Shown here piece by piece: positions 32,735-43,919 of a DNA stretch of 64,000 bases. The DNA comes from Acytostelium subglobosum LB1 (Eukaryota > Evosea > Eumycetozoa > Acytosteliales > Acytosteliaceae). Location of the stretch: assembly GCF_000787575.1 (NCBI RefSeq), contig NW_012236529.1, positions 620,001-684,000 on the forward strand, given 5' to 3'. The translations under genes and the position numbers were made by a program. The stretch's first letter is position 1, and each line of letters opens with the position of its first letter. The notes under the pieces were generated by a model. That model saw only the letters and a program-made list of their open reading frames with translations. It searched no databases and was not told where the DNA came from.

Positions 32735-35481
32735 ATGGAGGACAAGTCGAATGTACCAATGGTCCAACCTCAGGGCATTGTAAATGTTCCAGAGGGTCGT
32801 GTACTGACAGGTGAGGACATTGATACGTTCAAGATCTATCCGGATCATGATAAAGTAGTTCTAGAGTCATCCAGAGAGGATCTCAAAGTACCAAAGTCAA
32901 TCGCCTTCTTAGTCAATGATCTAATGTCACGTGAAGAATGCGCGTATGTTCAAAGTCCGCTCACTCATTCAATCAATCACTCACTCACTCACTCAATGAT
33001 ACCTACATGCACACTCAACTACTATAGGTTCTACATTGAGGAGTCACTTCGTAAAGGATATGTTACCATTGAGAAGGAGTTCCCAAAGGAGTACAGGAAC
33101 AACACAAGAACACTTGGCAAGAGCAAGACCTTGTCAGCTATTCTCTGGAGTCGTCTTCAGTATGTTTATATATGACGGGCGGGTCACATGTGATTGATTG
33201 ATCGATCGATCGATCGATTGATTGGAAAGATTCCAGACCACTCAAGCCCCACCATCAGTCCACTCACTTGATCATCCTCACTCACTATATCACTCAATCA
33301 ATCAATCATCATACTATAGACGACACATTAGAATGGAGGAGTTGGAGGGCATTAGACCTTATGGATTTGATCAGGAGGGAGTTTGGATTCCAGTGGAGCT
33401 GGATGATTGTTTCACGTTTGGTCGTTATGAGCCAGGTGGAAGGTTCAAGCCACATTTGGACGCGACGTACGCAGAGTCGCCAGACAGAAGAAGTATCTTC
33501 ACCATGCAGATCTACCTCAATGATGATTATGAGGGTGGAAAGACCAACTTCTTCCTGCCAGCCAACCCATTGGAGGTCGACAAACATGTGTTGTCCGCAT
33601 CGGTCACGCCCAAGACTGGCATGGCTGTGCTGTTCAATCACGACACACTGCACGAGGGTGCTATGGTGGACAAGGGCGTCAAGTACATCATGCGTGTGGA
33701 CATGATGTTCTTGCGTATCGATAAAGGCTATAGATTGATGTCCGATGAGAACAAGGCCAAGATGATGCGTGCTCGTGAGCTCTTCTTCAAGGCTGACAGT
33801 CTCGAAAAGGACGATGGTGACCTTGAGGCCGCCATCGCCACCTACGTCGACGCTCAAATGCTCCTTGCGGCGTTGCCATCGATCGAAGAAGACACGAAAC
33901 CCACGACCTCAACACCAGACGCAACCTCCACTTCGACCTCCACGACCACCACATCGACGGGCAAGCGACCAAAGACACCGCCCACACCTCGCCAGTTGAC
34001 CATCTTTGACATACCCGAGTACATCTTGAATGATATGTTGGTCACATTGAACATGAAGGATCTGTGCAGCTTCCGTGGCTCATGCAAGGAGTACCTCAAG
34101 ACATGCTCCAAGAACAGTCTGTGGAAGAACGTATACATCAAGCTGTTCTCGTATGAGGCCTTCAAGTTTGAGGAGCCAAACGCAGTGCTGCTCGACAAGC
34201 CCAAGACCAAGCTGAGCTTTGGCAGTATGATGAAGAGATTCAGTCGCGTCGAGGTCACCCTCGACCCACGCTGCTGGTACCTCACCGTGCAGAACGTGTA
34301 CGCTGCGCTCGTCCAGCATCACTTCCTCTTCTTTGACGTGGGCCGCGAGTTCACCAAGTTCTGCGACCACAGCTCCGTCTACAAGATGATCCCCACGCGC
34401 GCGTCCGTGCACTACGAGTACGCGCCTCACTATGCCATGTCGTCGCTGGACCGCGAGTCCTGGAGCGTGGGCTACAACGCCAGCTACTCGTCGTACCAGC
34501 AGCCGATCGCCAGCGGACTGTTTGAGCCCAATCGCCTACAGTGCCTCAACGAGATCATCAAGCACTGCATGACCAACGAGGTCAGTCGCCGCTACCGTGC
34601 CACTGCGCCCTACATCTTGTGTCTGGCGCCGCCCATGATTGGTAACGTTGAGCAGATTCGCTTCCTCGGCTCCCTGCGCACCAAGCAGCACAACGACTAT
34701 GTGCAATACAAGGCTGCGGCGCTGTGTGTCCTCCAAGGCTTTGGCCTGGACACGGGTGTCGTTGTGATGTGTGGCGCCAACACTACATTCATCGTGACCG
34801 TGGCTAAGACGCGTCAGTTGGCATACACCGCCTACCCAGTCCACGGTGGCACGGTTACCGAGTACCTCACCACCAAGTTCAAGGAGTATGGCGCACCAGC
34901 TGATGCCGCGCACCTGTTCGCCCCGGCCAAGGTACGCTACGGAGGCACGCAAGGCAATATGGAGTTGATACCCGAGTGGTACAAACAGTGTCGCGTCTCC
35001 ATGAACTACAAGGTTGACGCGTCCAAGTCTAGCATTGGAGCGGCCATGCAGTACACTGCCGCTGAGCTCATGTTTGACCCATCACTCAAGAACATCAACT
35101 CTGTCAGTCTCGTGGAGATGACAGCTGACATGGTCACCAAGTCCGAGGCCAAGGATCTCCTCAAGCATGTCGTTATCACAGGTGGAAACAGTGTAATTCC
35201 AAGTATGTATATATTGGTTGATCAATGGAATGATTCCAATATGACCATCACCCACTCACACTCAATCAATCAATCAATCAATCAATCCAATCAACATAGA
35301 CTTTGTTGAGAGATTCACAAGGGACTTCCACGTGCTAATGCCAGATATTGAGGTGTTGGCAAGTGATGACCGTATGAATGACGTGCTGAAAGGTGCCAAG
35401 GTAGATCAAGCTCTGTCCAAGTCACTCCACGCCGACATGAACACTCACATCAAGCAGCCAATTCTTAAGAAGAAGAAGTAG
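32735..35481 (+). CDS. Prolyl-4-hydroxylase-type dioxygenase fused to F-box and actin-like domain
   Basis: Exons 32735-32943, 33028-33159, 33320-35202 and 35300-35481 join in phase and give 801 residues. Residues about 50-250 are a 2-oxoglutarate/Fe(II) dioxygenase: FGRYEPGGRFKPHLDATY gives the metal ligands His159 and Asp161, and LFNHDTLHEG gives His225. Lys235 or Arg239 would bind 2-oxoglutarate, and QIYLNDDYEGGKTNFF is the family core. A Thr/Ser linker (305-338) leads to an F-box at about 340-390 (FDIPEYILNDMLVTL, SFRGSCKEYL, NSLWKNVY). From about 415 to the end is an actin-like fold: LCLAPPM, GLDTGVVVMCGANTTFIVTV, an AYPVHGG loop, MQYTAAELMFDP and HVVITGGNSVIP. Plant ARP8 joins F-box and actin-like domains; the added dioxygenase is unfamiliar to me. 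Introns follow the sense-CAAT rule. Large exon 3 spans all three domain junctions, so the fusion does not depend on splice calls. Confidence 0.88.
33160..33319 (+). repeat. Intron with both ATTG and CAAT tracts
   Basis: This intron, the second in the dioxygenase-F-box-actin gene, holds GATTGATTGATCGATCGATC at about 33192-33216 and CAATCAATCAATCATC at about 33296-33309. The two tracts are complementary and could pair into a hairpin that brings the splice sites together. Confidence 0.7.
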
Positions 35482-35909
35482 TGGAAGTAGTTGATGTAGT
35501 TGTATCTAGTTATGTGATCTTATGTAGTAGTTTGACACTCACTTCAATCCAATCATTGTTGTTGGGTCCAATCCTTTTGGTCGAGTTATTAAAGTCAAAT
35601 TTCCAAAGTGATCGAGTTGATCGCGATCCATCAGCCCCCCTTTGCATGTCGTTTTCAAGCCGGTTATCTGAAAAGCCCTTATTACTGCCTGAGGCAGGTG
35701 TTGACCCAATCATTCAAAGCAATGTAGACACACATACGCACATCTGGACCTGGGATAGATGGATGGAAGGTACTATCCTGCTCCCCTCAAACACACTCTC
35801 ACAAGTGCTCATGACTTAGTCTCTCCCTCATTAATATAAGGTCCTTCTTACTTGTGTGACCATCTTATATATTATACAAATATAACAAGGATACAGATAA
35901 TCACCACTG
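35482..35909. other. Intergenic region between tandem genes
   Basis: This is the 3' flank of the fusion gene and the promoter of the LRR-phosphatase gene. The central part 35620-35720 is less AT-rich and includes GCCTGAGGC. No gene is seen. Confidence 0.5.
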
Positions 35910-38900
35910 ATGATGGATCAGCTACAACTACCAGATAGTAACAACAAGTTGAGGTCAATGTCCACTGGCTACTTGATTGGTAGGAGTGCTGGAAATGTTG
36001 CCACGGCCTTGCTTGTGCCCAATCATCAGTCAACAGAGCAACCTGGATCAGGATCAGGATCAACACAATCAACAATCAACAACAACAACAACACAACAAA
36101 TACAGATGATGATGTTGATGGTGTCGATGATGGTGATGCCTCCAACACACTTCCACAACAACATACACCCGCCACCATTACATCACCATTGGTCATAGGA
36201 TCAGTGATGGATCAGGGTGATGATGACAAACCAAAACGACCATACTCCATGCCACAACCATTGGACCCAAGCAACCCTGCTGTTGCCTCCATCATCCCAA
36301 CATTCAAACGTCCACCCGTGCCCAACTCAAACTCTCCCCTCTTCTCAGTAATATATGACAAGTATGTACTCACCCTCTATCAATCACTGGAATCATTCCA
36401 CTCACAAAACAATCAATCATTCAATTAGGTCCAGCTCTGAATTGAGCGAGGTGGATCAAGAGGACATGTTGGTGCGTACCAATCTCCAGAAGATAGTACT
36501 GTCAAGGAATAGGCTGACGACAATACCTGAGCGCATTGGAGAGTTGCTCAAGGTACACACATTGGACTTCTCCTACAACCTGCTCCAACAACTGCCTACA
36601 ACTATATCATCGCTCAATCAACTCACCACTTTACTGTTGGCTGGCAACCAACTGTTGGTGGCCGCCACCGATGACTCGTACAAGGACTATGTGGCGGCTG
36701 GCAACATTGACACCATCGGCGATGATGATGACGACGTTGTGAGTAGTGACACAGATGCTGAGGAGGAAGAGGAGCTATGGGTGCGATCAAAGCCTCGCAA
36801 AGGATTCATGAGTAATGCCGAGCGAAGAAAGTCAATCAGATTCCCAACTGTCATCGACTTTAAGAAGTTGGCAGAGAAGATGGAGCTGGCCGCGGCAGAG
36901 AAGACAGAGGTGGCTGCGTTGAGCCCAGAGAGCAGCCCACAGCCAGCGCCATTCGAGTCGTTGCCCACTGACCTCAGCTACTTGCCATCGCTCACAAAGT
37001 TGGATCTGAGCGCCAACGTAGCACTCAACTGGCAGGGCATGACATACCTGCCACCAAGTATCTTTTGGTACAGCCAGATCACGACACTGCTAGCCACACA
37101 CTGCCAGCTGTTCTCAATCCCCTCGGACTTCCAGCATCTCACAGCACTCACTCAATTGGACCTCAGTCACAATGAGCTTATCGATCTGCCGCTCGAGCTC
37201 GGCCTTCTCAGCATGCTCAAACACCTCTCACTCCAACACAACCGTCTCCAGAGCGTACCTGGCGACCTATCCGGGCTGTCCAGCTTGATGTCCCTGGACA
37301 TGTCACACAACGAGCTTGTCGACATGCCAACTGAGCTTGGATATCTCTTCAGCCTTGAGACCATCGACTTATCATTCAATCAACTGGCGTGCATCCCCGA
37401 TCAGTGGTTCGCTTCACCCGACCCCAATGTGGCGCTGTTCGCGCTCAAGGATCTCAAGGCGCGACGCAACTGCCTTGACACACTTCCCGCCAACTTATTC
37501 CAGTGTGGATGTCCCTTTGAGAGACTCGACCTCTCAGAGAACAGACTGATCAGTCTACCGGACATTGTGGATGGCACTTCATTGGAATCATTGTCAACAT
37601 TATTATTGTTTGGCAATAAGTTACAACAACTACCCAATGAGTTGATACAGTATGCAAACTCATTGTCCACACTCAACTTGTCGGACAACTCACTCACCAG
37701 TTTGCCAAGTGACCCGTCTATCTGGCTCAATTGTCAATCATTATCACAACTCTACCTTGGTCACAACAAGTTGACTACAATCCAATTGCCCACGGCTCCC
37801 TTCTACGCATTAGAAGAGCTATATCTCAATGGAAATGACTTGGCCAGCTTTGATCAGAGCGCAGAGGTCATGGATGTCGATGGTGGGCTGTTCCCGTCCC
37901 TACGTGAGCTCAGTCTAGGCTCCTGCTCACTGACCCAGTTGCCAACATTCATATATGCATGCCAGTCAATCGATAAGTTGGACCTGTCCAACAATCAGCT
38001 TAACGATCTAGACATGAAGTTGGCAGACCTCACAAGTCTCTCGGTGCTGGATCTCTCGAACAACATGCTCACAGATATCACAACAGAGCTACTCAATCAA
38101 TTACTCAAGAGTCTTACCAGGCTTGATCTATCATTCAACTCAATCACTGAGTCTGGCGTGGACCAGACCAAGTCCAGCTGCACTGCCATTCAACTCATTT
38201 CACATCACAATCAATCATCATCATCTCCAACATTGGACGAATGGAGTGGCAAGTACCGTGTCTTCCATGCAGAGATGAAGGGTAGACGACCGGCAATGGA
38301 GGATGCGTATACCATCCAAGGCCATTTCCGAGGTGATGGTACTTTGATCGCATTGTTTGATGGACACGCCGGAGCCAAGGCAGCAGACTTTTGCTCAAGT
38401 GTGTTCCCCGAACAACTTAAAATGGCAATGGGACTCCACCCCGCTATGTCCCCATCTCAATGGTTGCAGCAAGCCTACACACGCACCAATGCCAAGTTCA
38501 GACAGCTGGTCGAGTCCGAACGTCCTGACCTCAAGTACTGTGGCGCCACAGCCGCCGCAGTATTGATCCATGGCAACAGCTTGCATGTGGCCAACATTGG
38601 TGATTCACGAGTTGTACTATGTCGCGATGGCAAGGCAATGCGACTTTCACTGGACCATAAACCCAGTGACCCTAAAGAGGACTGTCGCATCAGGGAGCTT
38701 GGTGGATACATTGTCCACAGCCAACATACATCAAGAATCAAGGGCACGCTGGCAGTGTCTCGTGCAATTGGTGACTTCTACATGGAGCCCTACGTGATTG
38801 CCGACGCACATCAATCATCCACAACACTCGACCCTAAACACGATCAATTCCTAATAGTAGCGTGCGATGGAATTTGGGATGAGGTGGACGATCAGCAGGC

Positions 38901-39027
38901 ATGCGACCTGGTTCTCCGCTCGCCCTCAATCAAACAGGCGACACTTAACCTTCGTGACTATGCCTATTTCAAAGGTTCAGACGACAACATAACAGTTATA
39001 GTCGTTGACCTTACTACACAATCATAA
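35910..39027 (+). CDS. phlpp: LRR-PP2C phosphatase, PHLPP-like
   Basis: Exons 35910-36361 and 36429-39027 give 1016 residues. A Asn/Thr/Asp-rich leader of about 150 residues is followed by leucine-rich repeats (LQKIVLSRNRLTTIPERIG, LTQLDLSHNELIDLPLELG, LMSLDMSHNELVDMPTELG and more), interrupted by an acidic/Lys insertion at about 250-330. The PP2C domain starts near residue 764. It holds the metal-binding elements RRPAMEDAY, ALFDGHAG, VANIGDSRVVL, LAVSRAIGD, VACDGIWDE and GSDDNITVIVV, all intact, so activity is expected. In animals PHLPP removes the activating phosphate from Akt; the same order of LRR then PP2C is seen here. A PH domain is not apparent. The protein is cytosolic or peripheral, without signal peptide. 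Confidence 0.9.
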
Positions 39028-39139
39028 AGACAAAAGGGGCATGCAATGTGTGTCTTGTTGGATGGAGGTTGTTTTAATTAATGCGGCCACAGAAGTGGTA
39101 ACTGCTGTTTCCGGAAACACGCTCCAGGAACTGAACAGT

Positions 39140-40689
39140 TTACTTGACATTCTCCAACTTGAAGGTGTAGGGTGGTGTTGGATACTGGGATGGAGTGAGC
39201 TGGGGCAACTTGATGGTGATACCTCCCTTGCTGTCGTGGGAGAAGGACATTGGCTCGTCATAGCCCAAGAGGGTGATCTTGGTCTCGCTGCTGCCGACTG
39301 GTGTTGGCAACACAAGGGTGCTGTCGATTGGCCAGCTGTAGCTCATGGCGTAGACGTTGGTGGTGGTGGTGTTCCATGTGTACCAGATGTCAGCAGTGTC
39401 GTTCTGGGCTCTCCATGGCTTGCTGCCGTAGATCGCCTCGCCATTGACGTTCAACCAGGCGCCAATCTCAAGGAGACGGGTCTGCATGATGATGGGGATG
39501 ATGCCCTCCTTGGTTGGTCCGACATTGAGCAGCAGGTTGCCACCGCAGGCAACGGTCTCGATCAGAGTCTGGATGAGAGAGGTCGAGGTCTGGTAGTTGC
39601 CAGCGTCCTCATATTGGTTGTAACCCCATGAGTAGCCGATGGTCATGCAGCTCTCCCACTTGTGGTCGCTGAGATGGCCTGGAGTGAACTGCTCGTCGGT
39701 GAAGAAACCACCGTCGACGCCACGTGTCTCTGAGCCCCAACGATCATTGATGATCACGTGATCCTTGACAGCACTGTCATTGTAGAGCCACGAGATGAAG
39801 TCTACCGAGTGGAAGTAGCTCGATGGTTGCAGCCAGTCACCATCAGTCCACACTATGTTGTTAAAGGGTAAGGGATGGGTCAGTTTGGGGATGATCATTC
39901 CAGTGGGCAGTGCAATAAATCAAACTTACGAAGGTCTGGCTCATAGCTGTTGATGAGGTCGTAGAGCTGGGGCATCATGACATCTTGGACGTAGACGTCG
40001 GTGGTGGGTGGGGAGCCAGAGTTGGCATCAGCAATGTACAAGGGGTTGTACCACTCAAAGAGCGAGAAGTAGAGTCCAACGCGAAGACCAGCCTTCTTGA
40101 TGGAGTTGGCAAACTTGTCAACGAGATCCATGTGTGGACCGACATCGACGGCATTGTAGCCCCAAGCCTGTGCACTGGGCCAGTTGGTGAAACCCTCATG
40201 ATGCTTGGTGGTCAGCACGACGTACTTGGCACCGGCGCGGACAAAGAGGTCGGCCCATTGATCTGGGTCGTACAGATGAGCGGTGAACATTGGAGCGAAC
40301 GATTGGTAGGTGAACTCCGGACCGAACGAGCTGTTGTGGTACTGGCTGACATAGCCACCGTCGTCTCTAGTGTTCAAGTAGTACCAGTACCATTCAGCGG
40401 TGGTACCATTACCAAAAGCAGGCACAGAGAATGTTCCCCAATGAATGAATATACCAAACTTGATCTCATCATACCATTCTGGAAGTGGTCTACTGTTGAT
40501 GCTCTGTCATTAATTGATTGAGTGATGTGGAGTGGAGTGGATGTGTCAGTGTCAATCACATTATGATTGATTGAATGATTGATTGATTGAACATACCTCC
40601 CAGTTTGGCTGGTACTGAGCAGAAGTGTAGAGTGCAAAGCAAGATGCAATGATCAGTGTGCAACACAATATTCTATTGATTGAAACCAT
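39140..40689 (-). CDS. Secreted or lysosomal alpha-L-fucosidase, GH29
   Basis: Exons 40597-40689, 39930-40503 and 39140-39852 give 459 residues. Residues 1-24 are a signal peptide ending TSA|QYQPNW. The GH29 barrel is clear: WYDEIKFGIFIHWGTFSVPAFG, AEWYWYY, YVVLTTKHHEGFTNWPS, and LWTDGDW, where Asp226 is the likely nucleophile. CGGNLLLNVGPTKEGIIP and the beta-sandwich C-terminus with TWNTTTTNVYAMSYSWP follow. It removes alpha-linked fucose from glycans, probably in lysosomes or outside the cell. D. discoideum has an enzyme of similar size. The gene is convergent with the LRR-PP2C gene (112 nt between stops). Introns carry the sense-CAAT repeat. Confidence 0.93.
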
Positions 40690-41086
40690 TGTTTTATATC
40701 TATGTTTGATGCAAACGAATTGATTAGGGAAAAAAGTGATTGATCAGTGTGAACAACTACAAAGTAGTGTTGGATTAAACAAATATATATTCAATATTGT
40801 TTTACGATATTTACTATGTTATGATGATGGTTCCTCAACAACTGGAATCATAGAGTAAAGGGTGGGTTCAAGGCCTTGAACCCGAGATATTTCGGAATTG
40901 GAATTGAACAACAAAAGGCATTCATTGACATGGCTCAAGGCCTCATTTTGAGACTAAAATTCGAAAAACTAAAATGCAGTCATCAAACATGTTTGATTGG
41001 CTCTCAACTTGGCCCATTATGGTTATCATGACCATCACAGTACTCCATACTAATATGTGGTATCCAAAGATCAATGGTATGTATTG
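40690..41086. other. Intergenic region with a 20-bp perfect palindrome
   Basis: This is the 5' flank of the fucosidase gene and the 3' flank of the first fsl gene. It contains the palindrome at 40864-40883 and directly after it CCGAGATATTTCGGAATTGG, which recurs in altered form downstream of the second fsl gene. Confidence 0.6.
40864..40883. repeat. Perfect 20-bp palindrome
   Basis: GGGTTCAAGGCCTTGAACCC is fully self-complementary. It lies about 200 nt beyond the stop of the first Frizzled-like gene and about 175 nt upstream of the fucosidase start, so it could be a protein-binding site or form a hairpin in the fsl 3' transcript. Confidence 0.9.
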
Positions 41087-43428
41087 TTATTCATTGTTAT
41101 TGTCGTTGTTGTTGGTATCACCAGTTGTCAAAGTATCTTGATTTGTTGTTGTTGTTGTTGTTGTTGTCGAGTGCTCGGTAACATCGGATGCCTCTCCGCC
41201 ACTGGCTGACTCTTCTTCAATTGTGCGTGATAAGTTGCATGTGTCATTGGGATTGACAACGTTTGACATTGGTGTGCTGCAATTTGTTGTGTGCAGCGAA
41301 GATGACATTGTGTTCTTGGAGGACGACAGTGACAGATTGATAGAGTAGAATCGGTTGTGAAAGAGGAATGATGTCACCCAGATCTGTTTGGCACGACCAC
41401 TGATGCCGTAGAACAACAGCATCTCAATGCCAATGAGACGCAGGAAGAAGTAGTACATGAACTGTGCGCCGAATGGAATTGGATTGAGCACGCACTGGTC
41501 GCCGCCGCCCGCCAGCAAGCACGTGACCCACACAATCATCTTGTCAATCACAGTAGATTTGATACCCTGCAAGTAGAAGTGGTAACAAAACATAGATATA
41601 AACTCCACAGACACCAACAAGATAATCAGGAATGGCTTCAAATTGTACCTGATCAATCTGATTGACTTCTTCTTTCCAGTGTCAACTCGTTTGACAACCT
41701 GTTGTTTGTGTGTGTATGGTTGGAGTTTGTGTTTGAGTTAGTTGGAATTACTGCCTGGATTCGTTCCAAGTCAATCAATTTTGTACTTACATTGAAGACC
41801 TCATACAAGATCAATATGATAAAGACAATTCCAACTAAGAGAAAGATTGTGAGCGGTCCCCAGAAGACTCCATTGGCGTAGTTGTAGTCACCTATCCAAC
41901 ATCTGATATGATTAAAAGGTAAGTATATGATAGATTAAGTTGGATGTGAATGAATATATACTTACCCAATTCCTCCAAATGTGGATGTATATTTGTTCAT
42001 TCCAGCTGGAAGGACTGTGAGGAAGACAGAAATCAAAGTGATCACTACAATATAGTACTTATGATAGGACCTTGTCTTGACTGTAAGTGGATGATGGAGT
42101 GATAATGGATTAATTATAATGATCTGATGTCACGTGATTGATCATGTGATCAGATTTCAATGTCACGTGATCATGATTTGGTATCAGCTGATATTTACCT
42201 CTTCGCAATACTAACCAGATATCAAAGGCCATGGTTGACCACCAGAGGATGGCCGTGACGATACCAAACTGGAAAAGGACTCCTTGAGCAGCGCACCTTC
42301 TATCAGACTGCACACCTTGACGACCAGGTTCGGGACATTGCAACTCCCAGCCTGCATTGAAAAATATCATGTTGGCAATATTACTTGTCCACAACCCAAA
42401 TGAGATACCAATGATACAGATGGCATGGCGGTCATAGTCCTTGTTCAGTACGGCGTAAGTGAACAACACTATGGTCGTGCAGATGAATGATATGGTCGCT
42501 GTAATCTCTACGGTACTCTTGAATATTCCCCACTTATGCATTGAGAATATAGGCGCTGGACATGGGAATACACATGGCATGGCATCACCCACAAATATAT
42601 AACCATTCTCTTCATCGATCTGTCTCTGTCTACCAGTTGAGTTCCTTCCAATCAATGGACTTGGGCAAGCTAGAGTTTAGCCGAGAGTGTAAGCAATTAA
42701 TATTATGATATGTCAAGTGATATATAGATGTCACGCTATCGATCACTTACTAAACTGCTCAGTCCTGTTACTGCCGATGTCATTTATATCTAGACATGGG
42801 ATGGAGTATGATGAAGGACCACCATAGTATGAGAGGTCATATGTGTTGGCAACCTCTGGGAACACCACAGCATTGGAGTTGGGATACTTCTCCTCGCAGT
42901 CCAACAAACCATCGAGTGAGCAGTTGGAATGGATGTTGGCACAATCCTTATGACAAACGCTGCCATACATCGACATAACCGTGTAGTTGGAGTTTGAGTT
43001 TGGCATCAACGACGTTTGATTACAAGGTCTGAAAACTCTATTACAGACGAATTTGGACAAATAATCAAATGGAATCGTTGGGCAAAGGCCTCTCACTATC
43101 AAGCCATACTTTGCCTTCAGAAGTAAATCATCTTGAGTTAATCCAATTGGAACATATATCCATTCTGTTAGATTGATTCATTAAGTGATTGATTGTTAGT
43201 TAGAAATTGGGAATTTCCAAGATTGATCTCGAGCTGTCAATTAATAAATGACTTACGAGATACTAAGTAACCTTGACACTCTGTGAAGTTATTATAATAC
43301 TCGCATCTTGCCTCTGGATCAACTGCACCATCTTGTCCATTAACTATACCAATATTAAAATGACAAATTATAATAAATACTAATAGGATAACAAAAGTTG
43401 TAGTTGAATATATATTGACGCTGCCCAT
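41087..43428 (-). CDS. Frizzled/Smoothened-like receptor, copy 1
   Basis: Six exons: 43257-43428, 42751-43164, 42199-42669, 41966-42080, 41791-41902 and 41087-41698, giving 631 residues. A signal peptide (FVILLVFIIICHFNIGIVNG) leads to an extracellular Cys-rich domain of Frizzled type (RCEYYNNFTEC, FVCNRVFRPCN, GSVCHKDCANIHSNC, LDCEEKYPN), so this is an fsl rather than an fsc (CRD-less) protein. Seven helices follow, e.g. ITATISFICTTIVLFTYAVL, ILWWSTMAFDIWLV, YYIVVITLISVFLTVLPAG, GPLTIFLLVGIVFIILILYE and FLIILLVSVEFISMFCYHFYL. The cytosolic tail is Ser/Thr/Asn-rich. I see no KTxxxW Dishevelled-binding motif. Ligand and signalling are unknown for dictyostelid members. A close tandem copy lies immediately upstream with identical intron positions. 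Confidence 0.9.
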
Positions 43429-43919
43429 TCTCTATCTCTTTCTCTATCTTTCTATCTATCTATCTATCTATGTCAATTTATATCTCCCTTATAATAACGT
43501 AATGTAAGCATTGTGGTATCAATTGATATTGCACTTCGGCAATTAATTCTGTAATCAATGATTGATTACTTTGCCTTAAAAGTAAGTCAACTTACCGGAT
43601 GGACTATCGCCAACTATTGAGCACATCACAACACAATGTGGAAGGAGTTTAGAAACTGGCAAAGATTGTCCTGATACCGAGATACCTCGGAAATGGAATA
43701 AAAAGTGTGTGTGTTTGATTAAACAAGGAACACACTCGGCTCCTCCATTTGGTATTAAAAAATCTGATCAATCAAAAATTTGCAGGAGTGAGTCGGATGG
43801 ATTGATTGATTGGAGATCGAATTGAATAATCCAGGCCTGGTTGTTGTTGTTATTAATGCCCAACCTATATATAGACATATGGCTATCGAAGTGTGATGAA
43901 TGGTATACATGGATATATA
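43429..43919. other. Spacer between tandem receptor genes
   Basis: This is the promoter of copy 1 and the 3' flank of copy 2. It has CTAT repeats at 43439-43470 next to the copy 1 start, the same type of sequence as found beside the copy 2 start at 46363-46402. CCGAGATACCTCGGAAATGG at about 43677 echoes the motif at 40882. No further gene is seen. Confidence 0.55.

Noticed and set aside
39005-39631. Plus-strand frame of 208 residues opposite the fucosidase
   Set aside because: Antisense shadow; the minus strand has the intact GH29 signatures.
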